Origin: Bog-532 sp963828445
Lineage (GTDB): Bacteria > Actinomycetota > Actinomycetes > Streptosporangiales > Streptosporangiaceae
DNA length: 64,000 nt
NCBI GenBank assembly: GCA_963828445.1
Contig: CAWHFP010000018.1
Span: forward strand, 1-64,000
Reading direction: 5' to 3'
Shown: one piece after another, positions 26,658 through 35,602 of the stretch
Position numbering within the stretch: the stretch's first letter is position 1
How the letters are laid out: each line of letters starts with the position of its first letter
Translations under genes and position numbers: made by a program
The notes under the pieces: model-generated
What the model saw: the letters and a program-made list of their open reading frames with translations, nothing else
What the model was told of the DNA's origin: nothing
Databases searched by the model: none

Positions 26658-27849
26658 ATGGTTACGGGTGTGACAGAAGTGTTGTTGCCGGACCCGCCGG
26701 TGACCGCGGTACCCCGGACCGACCGCGCGGCCGGGGCCACGCTCACGGTTGACCTGGCCGCGGTCGCCGCCAACACCCGGTTCTTCGCCGCCCGGACCCG
26801 GGCCGAGGTGATGGCCGTGGTCAAGGCGGACGGTTTCGGGCACGGCCGCGTCCTGGTGGCCCGCACGGCGCTGGCCAACGGGGCGACCTGGCTCGGGGTG
26901 ACCAGCATCGCCGAGGGGCTGGCGTTGCGGTCGGCTGGTCTGGAGGCGCCGGTACTGAGCTGGCTCAACCCGGTCGACGCCGATTTCGGGCCCGCGATCG
27001 AGGCCGGACTCGACCTCGCGGTGCCCAGCCTCCCGCACCTCAGCGCGGTGACCCGGGCGGCCGGAGCGGCCGGGCGCCGCGGCCGGGTGCACCTGCACCT
27101 GGATGTCGGCATGGCCCGTGATGGCGCCGATCCGGCCGAGTGGCCCGAGCTGTGCCGGGCCGCGTTCCGCGGCCAGCAGCGCGGCCGGCTCGACGTGGTC
27201 GGCCTCATGGGCCACCTGGGTTGCGCCGACCGGCCGGCCGACCCGTGCAACCAGGCGGGCCGGGCCTGCTTCGGCTGGGGTCAGCAGGCGGCTCGGCCAG
27301 GCCGGCCTGCGCCCGGCCCGGCACCACCTGGCCGCGACGGCGGCGACCCTGACCGATCCGCGCACGCACCACGACCTGTGCCGCATCGGGGCCGGCCTGG
27401 CCGGCATCGATCCGTCCGGCACGGCGCGCCTGCACCCGGCGCTGACCCTCACCGCGCCGGTGGTGGCGGTGCGCCGGGTGCGGGCCGGCCGTTCCGTCGG
27501 GTACGGGCACTCCTGGGCCGCGCCCGCGGCGACGACGCTGGGCCTGCTGGCGGTGGGCTACGCCGACGGGCTGCCCCGCGCCGCCTCCGGCCGGGCCGAG
27601 GTCATGGTGCGCGGGCACCGGTGCCGGGTGGCCGGGCTGATCTCCATGGACCAGACCGTCATCGACCTCGGCGACCAGCCCGTGGACCCGGGCGAGGTCG
27701 CCACCGTCTTCGGGCCCGGCACCGCCGGGGAGCCCACCGTGGCCGACTGGGCCCGCTGGGCCGGCACGATCGAGCACGAGATCGTCACCGGCATCGGCGG
27801 CCGGGTCCACCGGCAGGTCACCGGCGCCGACGGGCGGAGCGCCCGGTGA
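26658..27849 (+). pseudogene. alr: Alanine racemase, one frameshift
   Basis: PLP-dependent racemase making D-Ala from L-Ala. The PLP Lys is in AVVKADGFGHGR and the opposite-face Tyr is in VGYADGLPR; SMDQTVIDL is also conserved. The frame shifts near 27280, next to a GGGG run, between GRACFGWG and LGQAGLRPARHHLAATAATL. No membrane domain is present, so it is not VanT-like. The start may be ATG 26658 or GTG 26670; neither has a strong ribosome site. It overlaps the ligase start by GTGA and forms an operon with it. Catalytic residues are all intact, so the break is likely an error. Confidence 0.82.
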
Positions 27850-28799
27850 AGGCACGGGTCGCGGTCATCGGCGGGGGCCGCAACTGCGAGCACGAGGTGT
27901 CGCTCGCCTCCGCCGACGCGGTGGCCCGCGCCCTGGAACAGGTCGGCCACCGGGTGGTCCGGCTGACGATCGGCGCCGACGGCGCCTGGCGGGACGGCGG
28001 CACCCGGCTGCCGGGCCTGGCCGACGCCGTCCGTGTCCTCGACCGCTGCGACGTGGCCATCCCGGTGGTGCACGGCCCGCACGGTGAGGACGGCACCCTG
28101 GCCGCGCTGTGCGACCTGGCCGGCATCACCTGCGCCGGCTCGGGCCTGCGCGCGGGCGCGCTGGCCATGGACAAGCAGGTCACCAAGCTCATCGCGGCCG
28201 ACCGCGGCCTCGCCACCGCGCCGGCGGTCCTGCTCACCGCGGCGACCGCCGCCGGGTACCGGTGGACGCGGCCGGTCGTGATCAAGCCGGTGGCCGCCGG
28301 TTCGAGCCGCGGGGTCACCCTGGTGGCCGACGAGGCCGGGCTGCCGGACGCCCTGGCCGCCGCCCTCACCCTTGATGACCAGGTGCTGGCCGAAGACGTC
28401 ATCGTCGGACGCGAGATCGACCTGGCCGTCCTGGGCCGCCCCGACGGCACCCGCACGGTCGCCCCACCGCTGGAGATCGTGGGCGACGGAATCTTCGGCT
28501 ACCAGGACAAGTACGGCGGCCAGGCCGACCTGCGGGTGCCCGCCGCCCTCGGCGACGATGACCGCGGCGCGCTCGAAGCCGCCGCCGTCACCATGTTCGA
28601 CGCCCTCGGCTGCGCCGGAGTGGCCCGGATCGACTTCTTCCTCACCGCCGCGGGCCCGGTCCTCAACGAGGTCAACACCATGCCCGGCTTCACCGAGCAC
28701 TCACAGGTACCGAAGATGTTCGCCGCCGCCGGCCTGCCCTACCCCGAACTTCTCGACCTCCTGGTCACCGACGCCGTGACCGGCTCAGGACCGTCCTGA
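27846..28799 (+). CDS. ddl: D-alanine--D-alanine ligase family protein
   Basis: A 317-residue ATP-grasp enzyme. It keeps the N-terminal CEHEVS (E15), MDKQVTK, the Gly-rich ATP loop VAAGSSRGV and the C-terminal NEVNTMPGFTEHS. The omega loop reads GYQDKY, retaining the Lys-Tyr pair of D-Ala-D-Ala ligases, and so is unlike VanA-type D-Ala-D-Lac ligases. GTG 27846 overlaps the racemase stop. As a probable second copy next to a racemase, carboxypeptidase and two-component system, it may be a wall-remodelling or resistance ligase; D-Ala-D-Ser activity cannot be excluded by eye. Confidence 0.87.
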   Translation: MKARVAVIGGGRNCEHEVSLASADAVARALEQVGHRVVRLTIGADGAWRDGGTRLPGLADAVRVLDRCDVAIPVVHGPHGEDGTLAALCDLAGITCAGSGLRAGALAMDKQVTKLIAADRGLATAPAVLLTAATAAGYRWTRPVVIKPVAAGSSRGVTLVADEAGLPDALAAALTLDDQVLAEDVIVGREIDLAVLGRPDGTRTVAPPLEIVGDGIFGYQDKYGGQADLRVPAALGDDDRGALEAAAVTMFDALGCAGVARIDFFLTAAGPVLNEVNTMPGFTEHSQVPKMFAAAGLPYPELLDLLVTDAVTGSGPS

Positions 28800-28891
28800 G
28801 GTATCAGCTGTCTCAGCTTGGAACAGGGAGGTGAGCGGGAACGGTATACGCTCCGCGCAACAGGGCTGTCCCTTGTCACGCGGAGGACGTC

Positions 28892-29881
28892 ATGTCAGCA
28901 GACACCGGCCAGGCCGACGGGTCAGCTCCGGCCGCCCAGCCCGCGGGGCCGGCGCCGGCGGGGGCTCGGGTGGAGAACTGGCACCACGAAGCGATCGCGC
29001 ACATCGACAACTGGGACTGGATCCGCACCCTGAACGACCGGCTGACCGCCGTGCTCGGGCCGTGGCGGGAACGGAACCAGGGCAACCCGGTCATCGAGCT
29101 GATGCACGGGGGCCGCTGGGCCGGCCACCCGCTGCACCCGGCCCTCAGCGACCTGCCGATCGGGCTGTGGACCGGGGCCCTGCTCCTGGACATCGCCGAC
29201 CGCGACCCGGCGCCCCGGCCCGGGATCGAACCGGCCGCCCTGTTCAGCGCGGCCGGCCTCGCCGCCGCGGTCGCGACCGCGGCCACCGGCGTGGTCGACT
29301 GGACCGTCAGCGACGATGAGGACCGCCGCCTGGGCTTGTTCCACGGGGTGCTCAACACGGCGGCCCTCGGGCTGCAGGGCGTGTCGCTGGCGGCCCGGCT
29401 GACCGGTCACCGGCGCTCGGCCCAGGGGCTGGGCGCGGCCAGCCTGGCCGTCACCGGCGCCGCCGCCTACCTCGGTGGCCACCTGGTGTTCGCCAAGGCG
29501 GTCATGGTCAACCGGGTGGCCGGGGCCGACGGCCCCCGGCGCTGGGTACAGGTGATCGAAGAGGCCGAGCTGCCGGACGACGTGCCCACCGGCGTGCTGG
29601 CCGAGGGCCGGCAGGTCCTGCTCTACCGGCACGACGGCACGCTGTACGCGCTGGACAACCTGTGCAGCCACGCGGCCGGCCTGCTCAGCCGGGGCACCGT
29701 CGAGGGCCTGGTCGTGACCTGCCCGCTGCACGGATCGCAGTACTGCCTGGCCGACGGCTCCGTCCGCCGGGGCCCGTCCCACCAGCCGCAGCCCGTGATC
29801 CGGACCCGGGCCCGCAACGGCTGGATCGAAGTCCGTGGTAACCAGCCCGCCTCCCGCCGTCGCGCCAACGGAAGGAAATAG
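28892..29881 (+). CDS. DUF2231 membrane protein fused to a Rieske [2Fe-2S] domain
   Basis: A 329-residue fusion. The N-terminal two thirds is a DUF2231 four-helix membrane domain (GHPLHPALSDLPIGLWTGALLLD; GLFHGVLNTAALGLQGVSLAA). The C-terminal 100 residues form a Rieske domain with CSH and CPLH cluster ligands. It is probably an electron-transfer protein on the inner membrane face. GCGGAGGACGTC precedes the ATG. The next gene encodes another Rieske-type protein and starts 2 bases after the stop, so the two are co-transcribed and may exchange electrons. The physiological partner is unknown. Confidence 0.85.
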   Translation: MSADTGQADGSAPAAQPAGPAPAGARVENWHHEAIAHIDNWDWIRTLNDRLTAVLGPWRERNQGNPVIELMHGGRWAGHPLHPALSDLPIGLWTGALLLDIADRDPAPRPGIEPAALFSAAGLAAAVATAATGVVDWTVSDDEDRRLGLFHGVLNTAALGLQGVSLAARLTGHRRSAQGLGAASLAVTGAAAYLGGHLVFAKAVMVNRVAGADGPRRWVQVIEEAELPDDVPTGVLAEGRQVLLYRHDGTLYALDNLCSHAAGLLSRGTVEGLVVTCPLHGSQYCLADGSVRRGPSHQPQPVIRTRARNGWIEVRGNQPASRRRANGRK

Positions 29882-29883
29882 CC

Positions 29884-30241
29884 ATGGCCTTTGTCATCGT
29901 CGCCAACCTTGATGATCTCGATGAGGGCGAGACCCTGTTCGTCGAGGGGCTGAAGGAGCCGATCTGCCTGGTCCGCCTGGACGGTGAGGACGTCCGCGCC
30001 GTGCACAACACCTGCACGCATCAGCAGCAGCCGCTGCACGAGGGCACCGTCCAGGACGACGACACCCTGGTCTGCGCGTCGCACAACTCGCGGTTCAACC
30101 TGGACAACGGGCGAGTCGGTCGGCATTCCCGAGGTGCCCACGCTGCCGGTGTACGCCTGCAAGGTCGACGGGGACGCGATCCTGGTCGACATCGACCAGC
30201 AGCTCAACGACGCCCCTATCCCGCACCACCCGTACCACTGA
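29884..30241 (+). pseudogene. Small Rieske-type ferredoxin, one frameshift
   Basis: About 118 residues, almost all of it a Rieske domain with ligands CTH and CASHN. The frame breaks near 30110: FNLDNG should continue as ESVGIPEVPTLPVYACKVDG, which needs one G fewer in a GGG run. The rest of both halves is conserved, so an inserted base in the sequence is the simplest reason. It lies directly after the DUF2231-Rieske gene. Its stop overlaps the 3' end of the convergent esterase gene by 26 bases. Confidence 0.78.
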
Positions 30242-31133
30242 CCGCCGGAGCCGCTGGCAGCTTGCCGCCGGGGGCGGCGACCATCATCGTGACCAGCTTG
30301 GCGGTGATGTTCGGTTCGAGACCCTCGGTGTGGCCCTTGTCCAGGCGGACGACGTCGGCGATGAGGCGGCCGTCGCGGGCGCCGGGGTAGACGTAGACCC
30401 GGGCCGTGCCCGGCCGGGGCAGCAGTCCCCACTGCGGGGTGGAGTGCCCCGCCCGGATCTTGTCCCAGACCTGGCCGCCCTCGGTATCCACGACGTCCGG
30501 CTCGCGGACCCGGGGGCCGGCTCCGTAGCGCTGCGCCCAGGGTGACCCGGCGGGCAGTTCCGCGATCTCGTGCTCGCCGGTGGCGAAGATGAACGACAGG
30601 TCCGCGTCCGGCGGTTCCGCGAGGCTGGCCCGCAGCCGGGCCAGTTGCTCCGGCGAGAAGCTCGTGCGCGGCCCGCCCGGATAGGACGGCGGCCCGGAGC
30701 CCTCGGCCCGCGGCACCCCGCCGATCCGGCCGCCGGACAGGCTCAGCCAGCCGTCGGCCCGGTCCGCGAAGAACGGGCTGTTCAGCAGCCGGCGGGAGGT
30801 CATCCCGCCCTGGGAGTGACCGACCAGCCAGCAGGACCGGAGACGGTCGCCGAACCGGCCCGCGACCAGGTTGACCACACGCTGGAGGTGGTCGTCGTCG
30901 GCTTCGGCGGTCCAGTGCCGGGACGGGTCGGCCGTGGCCGCGGTGGGGGTGGCGATGACCAGGCCGTGCGCATCGGCGTGGTCATGGGCCGGGAAGTACC
31001 GGCGCTGCCAGGCGCCGAACGACCCGCCACCGTGCAGGTTGAGCAGGAAGGTCAGCGGCCGCCCGGTGTCATCCGGGACGTCCAGGTAAAACTTCCGCCC
31101 GGTGACCTCGTCGATGACCGACTCAGGGCGCAT
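30216..31133 (-). CDS. Alpha/beta hydrolase, PHB-depolymerase/LpqC-like esterase
   Basis: A 305-residue enzyme with oxyanion loop LNLHGGGSFG, Ser nucleophile in VGHSQGGMTS and likely base in LDKGHTEGLEP. The arrangement matches poly(3-hydroxybutyrate) depolymerase-like and feruloyl-esterase-like families. No signal peptide is seen from the chosen start (ATG 31133, AGGAGG upstream), so it may act in the cytoplasm. A palindrome, TATTCTAGAATA, sits at 31161-31172 in an AT-rich promoter. Substrate unknown. Confidence 0.78.
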   Translation of the reverse strand: MRPESVIDEVTGRKFYLDVPDDTGRPLTFLLNLHGGGSFGAWQRRYFPAHDHADAHGLVIATPTAATADPSRHWTAEADDDHLQRVVNLVAGRFGDRLRSCWLVGHSQGGMTSRRLLNSPFFADRADGWLSLSGGRIGGVPRAEGSGPPSYPGGPRTSFSPEQLARLRASLAEPPDADLSFIFATGEHEIAELPAGSPWAQRYGAGPRVREPDVVDTEGGQVWDKIRAGHSTPQWGLLPRPGTARVYVYPGARDGRLIADVVRLDKGHTEGLEPNITAKLVTMMVAAPGGKLPAAPAVSGTGGAG

Positions 31134-31160
31134 GCCGACCTCCTGCCCACCAGCCTTCAA

Positions 31161-31172
31161 TATTCTAGAATA
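31161..31172. promoter_or_regulatory. Perfect 12-bp AT-rich palindrome before the esterase gene
   Basis: TATTCTAGAATA lies 28 bases upstream of the esterase ATG. Its position suggests an operator overlapping the promoter. No regulator gene is adjacent. Confidence 0.35.
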
Positions 31173-31255
31173 ATCCTCTAAAATGATAGACCCTGGCTGA
31201 CCGCGGGGCGAGAGCGGCGGGCAGGCCATGGCCCGAGGTCATGGCGACGTCCGGC

Positions 31256-32533
31256 CTAGTGCAGGCCGCCGATCCCGGCCACCATCGCGTGAAAGGACCA
31301 GTCGCCCAGGGCGAACATGATCGCGACCACCGCGGCCGACGTCAGCCCGGCCAGCCAGGCCCGGCCGGGGACCCTGGTCACCAGCCAGGCGCCGAGCAGG
31401 GAGATCGGGCCGATGGCCGGGAGGTAGAACCGGACCGTGTCCAGGGTGGTTTCGGTCGGATCGTTGGTCCAGTAGTACGCGGCGTAGACGCCCCAGACGG
31501 CCAGCCAGGACGCGGCCAGGGCCAGGCCGACCCACAGGTCGCGGCGGGCCGCGAACTCGGCACCGGCCCGTCGCAGCGTCACCGCCCGGACGATGATCCA
31601 GGCCAGCGCGGCCAGGCCCAGGGCCAGCATCGGCATGGCCTGGATCAGGTGCGCCGGCAGGAGCCGCAGGTTGGGCCCGATGGCGCCGAGACCGAACGTG
31701 ACCTGGTCGGGTCCGGTCGCGAACCGGTACCCGGTGGCGAGCGGACCGCCGTAGACCAGGTCATCGAAGACGGCGACACCAGCGCCGAAGACCGCGACCG
31801 ACGCGAGCCACGCGCACAGCATGGCCAGCGACAGCTGCGCGGCCCGCAGCCGCCAGGCCACGGTCACGGCCGCCAGCGCGCAGCCGAGGATCACGAGGTC
31901 GGTGTAGCGGACGAAGGTCGCGATCTCGATGGCCGCGAACCCGGCCAGACCGGCCCAGGTGCGGCGCCGGGGGCTGGCCTCGGTGGCCAGCATCACCCAC
32001 AGCAAGGTGCCCGACCCGGCCGCGATCAGCGAGGCGTCGGTGAACGTCGGCATGTAGTCGCGCCAGGCGAACTGCAGGGCCGCCCCCGAGGAGCAGTACA
32101 GGCCCACCGCCACCGCGCCGCCGAAGCGGCCGAGCCAGCGGCGGGCCCCGATGAACAGGCCCAGGCAGGCCAGCGCGCCGAAGCACAGCGGCGCCCAGCG
32201 GATGATCCCCAGCGCCTGGAACGGCGCGGCCAGGAACGGATAGCCGGGGTTCTTCTCGCTGATGGTCCGGCCGCCGGGCAGTTCGACCCACTGGTTCGGG
32301 GGCGCGGCCGGGTTGTCGTTCAGCTTGCTGGCCAGCGTCTCGGCCTGAGCCACGGACAAGGTCAGGAAGTGACCCTCGGTCATGGCCACGACCGAGGCGC
32401 GGTAGGCGCCGTCATCGGGCTCCGGCCGCTGCGGCGGGACGGACAGGACCACCGCGGCCAGGGCCGCGAACGCGGCCGTGGCCAGCGCCACTTCGGCACC
32501 CAGCCGGCGCAGGTCGTGTCCCATGCCCGCCAT
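31256..32533 (-). CDS. GT-C-like multi-pass membrane glycosyltransferase
   Basis: A 425-residue protein with about ten membrane helices. After helix 1 the loop reads PEPDDGAYRASVVAMTEGHF; an acidic pair at this place and the general plan resemble the GT39/ArnT-like GT-C fold, which uses lipid-linked sugars outside the membrane. The C-terminus ends with two helices and GGLH. The similarity is general rather than motif-perfect. It is divergent from the response regulator that starts at about 32612. The acceptor and donor are unknown. Confidence 0.6.
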   Translation of the reverse strand: MAGMGHDLRRLGAEVALATAAFAALAAVVLSVPPQRPEPDDGAYRASVVAMTEGHFLTLSVAQAETLASKLNDNPAAPPNQWVELPGGRTISEKNPGYPFLAAPFQALGIIRWAPLCFGALACLGLFIGARRWLGRFGGAVAVGLYCSSGAALQFAWRDYMPTFTDASLIAAGSGTLLWVMLATEASPRRRTWAGLAGFAAIEIATFVRYTDLVILGCALAAVTVAWRLRAAQLSLAMLCAWLASVAVFGAGVAVFDDLVYGGPLATGYRFATGPDQVTFGLGAIGPNLRLLPAHLIQAMPMLALGLAALAWIIVRAVTLRRAGAEFAARRDLWVGLALAASWLAVWGVYAAYYWTNDPTETTLDTVRFYLPAIGPISLLGAWLVTRVPGRAWLAGLTSAAVVAIMFALGDWSFHAMVAGIGGLH

Positions 32534-32611
32534 TCCTACGCCGCGGCCGATGACACCAGTGCTACCGGCGATGTTGTACGGATGTCATCCCGGCCGGCGC
32601 ATGATGGTCAG

Positions 32612-33256
32612 GTGCGGGTGCTGGTGGCCGAAGACCACGTGACGCTGGCCGGGCGGATCGCTCAGGGTCTGAGCCAGGCCGGGATGGCCGTGGACACCGT
32701 GAACGACGGCGCGGCGGCGCTGGAAGCTGTCGCGCAGACGGCCTACGACGTGATCGTGCTCGATCGCGACCTGCCCCTCGTGCACGGCGACCGGGTCTGC
32801 CGGACGGTGGCCGGCTCCGGCCCGCGGATCCTGATGCTCACCGCCGCCGCCAGCGTCGATGACCGGGTCGACGGGCTGGAGCTGGGCGCGGACGACTACC
32901 TGCCCAAGCCGTTCGCGTTCACCGAGCTCGTGGCCCGGGTGCGGGCGCTGGCCCGGCGCGCGCCATCGGCGCCGCCGGTGCAGCGCCGGGGCGACCTGAC
33001 CGTGGACCTGGCCCGGCACCGGGCCCGCCGCGGCGGCCGCTCACTGTCGCTGACCGGCAAGGAATTCGGGGTCCTGTCCGCCTTGCTGATCGCCGACGGC
33101 GCCGTGGTCAGCGCGGAGGACCTGCTCGAACAGGTGTGGGACGCGCACGCCGACCCGTTCAGCAACATCGTCTCGGTGACGATGGCGCGGCTGCGGCGCA
33201 AGCTCGGCGATCCGCCGCTGATCGAAACCGTGGTCGGCAAGGGGTACCGGATGTGA
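32612..33256 (+). CDS. OmpR-family response regulator
   Basis: A 214-residue regulator with receiver residues AEDH, VLDRDLPLVHGD (phosphoacceptor Asp), MLTAAAS and LPKPFAF, then a winged helix (LTGKEFGVLSALLIADG; NIVSVTMARLRRKLGDPPLIETVVGKGYRM). The family usually starts MRVLVVED-like, which favours GTG 32612; ATG 32582 would add ten residues. The TGA overlaps the kinase GTG (GTGA), so they are coupled. It resembles TcrA/PhoP-type actinobacterial regulators. Confidence 0.88.
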   Translation: MRVLVAEDHVTLAGRIAQGLSQAGMAVDTVNDGAAALEAVAQTAYDVIVLDRDLPLVHGDRVCRTVAGSGPRILMLTAAASVDDRVDGLELGADDYLPKPFAFTELVARVRALARRAPSAPPVQRRGDLTVDLARHRARRGGRSLSLTGKEFGVLSALLIADGAVVSAEDLLEQVWDAHADPFSNIVSVTMARLRRKLGDPPLIETVVGKGYRM

Positions 33257-34455
33257 CCCGCCCGCGGCTCGCCCGCCCCCGGCTGACCGTCCGGTCCCGG
33301 CTGACCCTGCTGTACACCGGCCTGTTCACGCTGTGCGGGGCGATCATCGTGGCGGTCAGCTACGGCCTGGTGGCGCGGCTGCGGGCGCAGGGCCAGGACA
33401 ACGGCTCGCCGCCTCCGGCCCATGATCTGGCCCGGTTCGCGGCCCGGTGCCGGTCCCAGGAAGTGAGCCCCCAGCCCGACCCGCACGTCCTGGTCAAGTG
33501 TGCCGCGTACTTCCAGCAGCTGGGCGCCCAGGGGCAGCGCGACTTCACCCTGTCCCACCTGCTGCAGTACTCGCTGATCACGGTGGTGGTGGTCATGGCC
33601 CTGGCCGCGGTCCTGGGCTGGATCTTCTCCGGCCGGGCCCTGCGTCCGGTGCATCAGATCACCACCGCCGCCCGGGCCGCGTCCGAGCACAACCTGTCGG
33701 CGCGGGTCGCGCCGACCGGCCCCCGCGACGAGCTCCGCGAGCTGGCCGAGACCTTCGATGAGATGCTCGGCCGCCTCCAGGCCGCGTTCGAGGGCCAGCA
33801 GCGGTTCATCGCCAACGCCTCCCACGAGCTGCGTACCCCGCTGGCCGTCATGCGCGCCACCGTCGACGTGGTCCTGGCCAATCCGGAGGCCACCCAGGCT
33901 GACCTGCGCGCCATGGCGGCCGACGTCCGCGCCGCGGTCGATCACGCCGAGCATCTCATCAACGCCCTGCTCATCCTCGCTCGCAACGAGCGCGGGCTCA
34001 CCGTCCACGAGGAGTTCGACCTGGCCACGGCGGCCGAGGACGTCCTGGACACCGTCGCGGTGGGGGACCGGCGGGTGCAGGCCACGCTGAAGCCGGCCGT
34101 CATCTCCGGCGACCCGGTGCTGGCCGGGCAGCTGGTCGCGAACCTGGTCGACAACGCGATCAAGTACAACGTGGCCGGCGGTGAGATCTGGATCAGCACC
34201 GGAGCCGACGCGGGCCGCAGCCAGCTGACCGTGGCCAACACCGGCCCGGTCGTCAGCCGCGCGGATGCCACCCGCATCTTCCAGCCGTTCCAGCGGCTGC
34301 ACGACCGGACCACCCACGACGGCTCCGGGCTCGGCCTGGCCATCGTCGACTCCATCGCCGCGATCCACGGCGCCACCATCGACGCCCGCCCCCGTCCCGG
34401 CGGCGGCCTGGTCGTCGCGGTCACCTTCCCGGCCCGGGACGGCCTCAGTAGCTGA
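33253..34455 (+). CDS. Sensor histidine kinase paired with the preceding regulator
   Basis: A 400-residue kinase: helix 1 near residues 15-38, an external loop with two Cys (ARCRSQ; VKCAAYF) that could form a disulphide, helix 2 near 110-130, HAMP (GRALRPVHQITTAARAASEHNLSARV), H-box NASHELRTPLAVM, N-box NLVDNAIKYN and G-box DGSGLGLAIVDS. The G1-box Asp motif is reduced (VANTGPVVS). The signal is unknown. Its stop overlaps the 3' end of the convergent DsrE gene by 11 bases. Confidence 0.9.
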   Translation: MTRPRLARPRLTVRSRLTLLYTGLFTLCGAIIVAVSYGLVARLRAQGQDNGSPPPAHDLARFAARCRSQEVSPQPDPHVLVKCAAYFQQLGAQGQRDFTLSHLLQYSLITVVVVMALAAVLGWIFSGRALRPVHQITTAARAASEHNLSARVAPTGPRDELRELAETFDEMLGRLQAAFEGQQRFIANASHELRTPLAVMRATVDVVLANPEATQADLRAMAADVRAAVDHAEHLINALLILARNERGLTVHEEFDLATAAEDVLDTVAVGDRRVQATLKPAVISGDPVLAGQLVANLVDNAIKYNVAGGEIWISTGADAGRSQLTVANTGPVVSRADATRIFQPFQRLHDRTTHDGSGLGLAIVDSIAAIHGATIDARPRPGGGLVVAVTFPARDGLSS

Positions 34456-34810
34456 AGGTCGTGGCGCCCTCGTCGCCGATCCACTCCCACAGCTGGACGG
34501 TGCCGGCCAGCTCGGCGTTGGGCACCAGCCCGCCGGGGTCGAGCTGCTTGGCGTTGAAGCAGATCGGGCAGACCATGAACTGGCCGCCGGCCTTCTCGTA
34601 CCGGGCCAGCAGGTCCGGCAGGGACGGGCAGCCGTCGCAGGCCACCCCGGTCGCCACGCCGTCCAGCGCCAGCCGCACGGCCTCCTTGGTCTGGAACATC
34701 AGGGTCGGCCGCCCGGACTCGGCCGCGCCCACCGCGACCAGGAAGGCCACGGTCACCTTCTCCGCATCCTCCAGGCCGGTGGTGAGACTGATCACTGCTT
34801 TCCCCGCCAT
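34445..34810 (-). CDS. DsrE-family sulfur-relay-like protein
   Basis: A 121-residue protein with a DsrE/F fold: ISLTTGLEDAEKVTVAFLVA at the start and a middle helix ending VACDGCPSLPDLLARY, then MVCPICFNAKQLD. Three or four Cys cluster in CDGC and CPIC, as in cysteine-bearing persulfide carriers. GGAGAG precedes the ATG at 34810. It is divergent from a TetR-type gene with a 15-bp-arm inverted repeat between them, so it is probably induced by whatever that repressor senses. Confidence 0.82.
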   Translation of the reverse strand: MAGKAVISLTTGLEDAEKVTVAFLVAVGAAESGRPTLMFQTKEAVRLALDGVATGVACDGCPSLPDLLARYEKAGGQFMVCPICFNAKQLDPGGLVPNAELAGTVQLWEWIGDEGATTFSY

Positions 34811-34826
34811 GGTTCTCTCCTTAGTT

Positions 34827-34869
34827 AGCACGATCGTTCGTTCTAAGTGAAAGTACGAACGATCGTGCT
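34827..34869. promoter_or_regulatory. Large inverted repeat between the DsrE and TetR genes
   Basis: Perfect 15-bp arms, AGCACGATCGTTCGT at 34827-34841 and its complement at 34855-34869, with a 13-base spacer. Each arm contains the self-complementary ACGATCGT, so each may be one TetR dimer site. Confidence 0.85.
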
Positions 34870-34884
34870 ATGTTGTCAAGCGAT

Positions 34885-35581
34885 ATGACCGAGACGACCG
34901 AACCGAACCCGCCCACCCAGCCTGCCCCGCAGGCCGGCCGCCCCGCGGACCGAGCGCACCCCGCGGGCCGAGCGCACCCCGCGACGCCCGCGCGCCGACG
35001 GCGAACGCACCCGCGGCGCGATCTTGCGCGCCGCCGCGTCGCTGGCCACCGTGGACGGCCTGGAGGGCCTGTCCATCGGGCACCTGGCCGCCGCGATCGG
35101 CATGAGCAAGAGCGGCCTGTACGCGCACTTCGGCTCCAAGCTGGAACTCCAGCTGGCCACCGTGGACGAGGCGGGGCGGATCTTCGACGACGAGGTCGTC
35201 CAGCCGGCCCTGGCCGCCCCGGCCGGCCTGGCCCAGCTGGTGGCGTTGTGCGAGGCCTTCTTCGAGCACCTGCAGCGCCGCACCTTCCCGGGCGGGTGTT
35301 TCTTCTCCGGGGCCGTGCTGGAGATGGGCACCCGGCCCGGCCCGGTCAAGGAGGCGGTGGCCGCGTTCCAGGCCGGGTTCGCGGGCCTGATCCGCGGGTT
35401 CGTGACCACCGCCATCGAACAGGGTGAACTGCCGTCCGACGAGGATCCGGTCCAGCTGACCTTCGAGCTGAACGGCCTCATCCTGGCCACCGACGCCAGC
35501 TTCGTGCTGAACGACAGCCCGGCCGTGCTGGACCTGGCCCGCCAGGTCGTCCGCCACCGGCTGGGTCTTACAGGTCAGTAA
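34885..35581 (+). pseudogene. TetR-family repressor, N-terminal frameshift
   Basis: From about 34950 onward a single frame gives a TetR protein: ERTRGAILRAAASLA, DGLEGLSIGHLAAAIGMSKS and GLYAHFGSKLELQ (recognition helix), then a ligand domain typical of the TetR_C_6-like group (FPGGCFFSGAVLEMG). That frame has no plausible start, whereas ATG 34885, just after the operator, opens a different frame (MTETTEPNPP). One base must be lost or gained in about 34930-34990. TTG 35024 would cut the first helix. It probably regulates itself and the divergent DsrE gene. Confidence 0.78.
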
Positions 35582-35602
35582 GGTCAGCAGGTCGGTGACG
35601 GG

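Noticed and set aside
23507..28799. A canonical VanA- or VanC-type vancomycin resistance cluster
   Set aside because: There is no VanH, VanX or membrane-bound VanT, the carboxypeptidase is S11-type, and the ligase omega loop keeps the Lys-Tyr of ordinary D-Ala-D-Ala ligases.
31241..32581. Long forward open frame upstream of the response regulator
   Set aside because: It is antisense to the GT-C-like membrane protein gene and is Gly/Arg/Gln-rich with no domain.
32582..32612. ATG 32582 as the start of the response regulator
   Set aside because: It adds ten residues before the usual start of the receiver domain and has no better ribosome site than GTG 32612.
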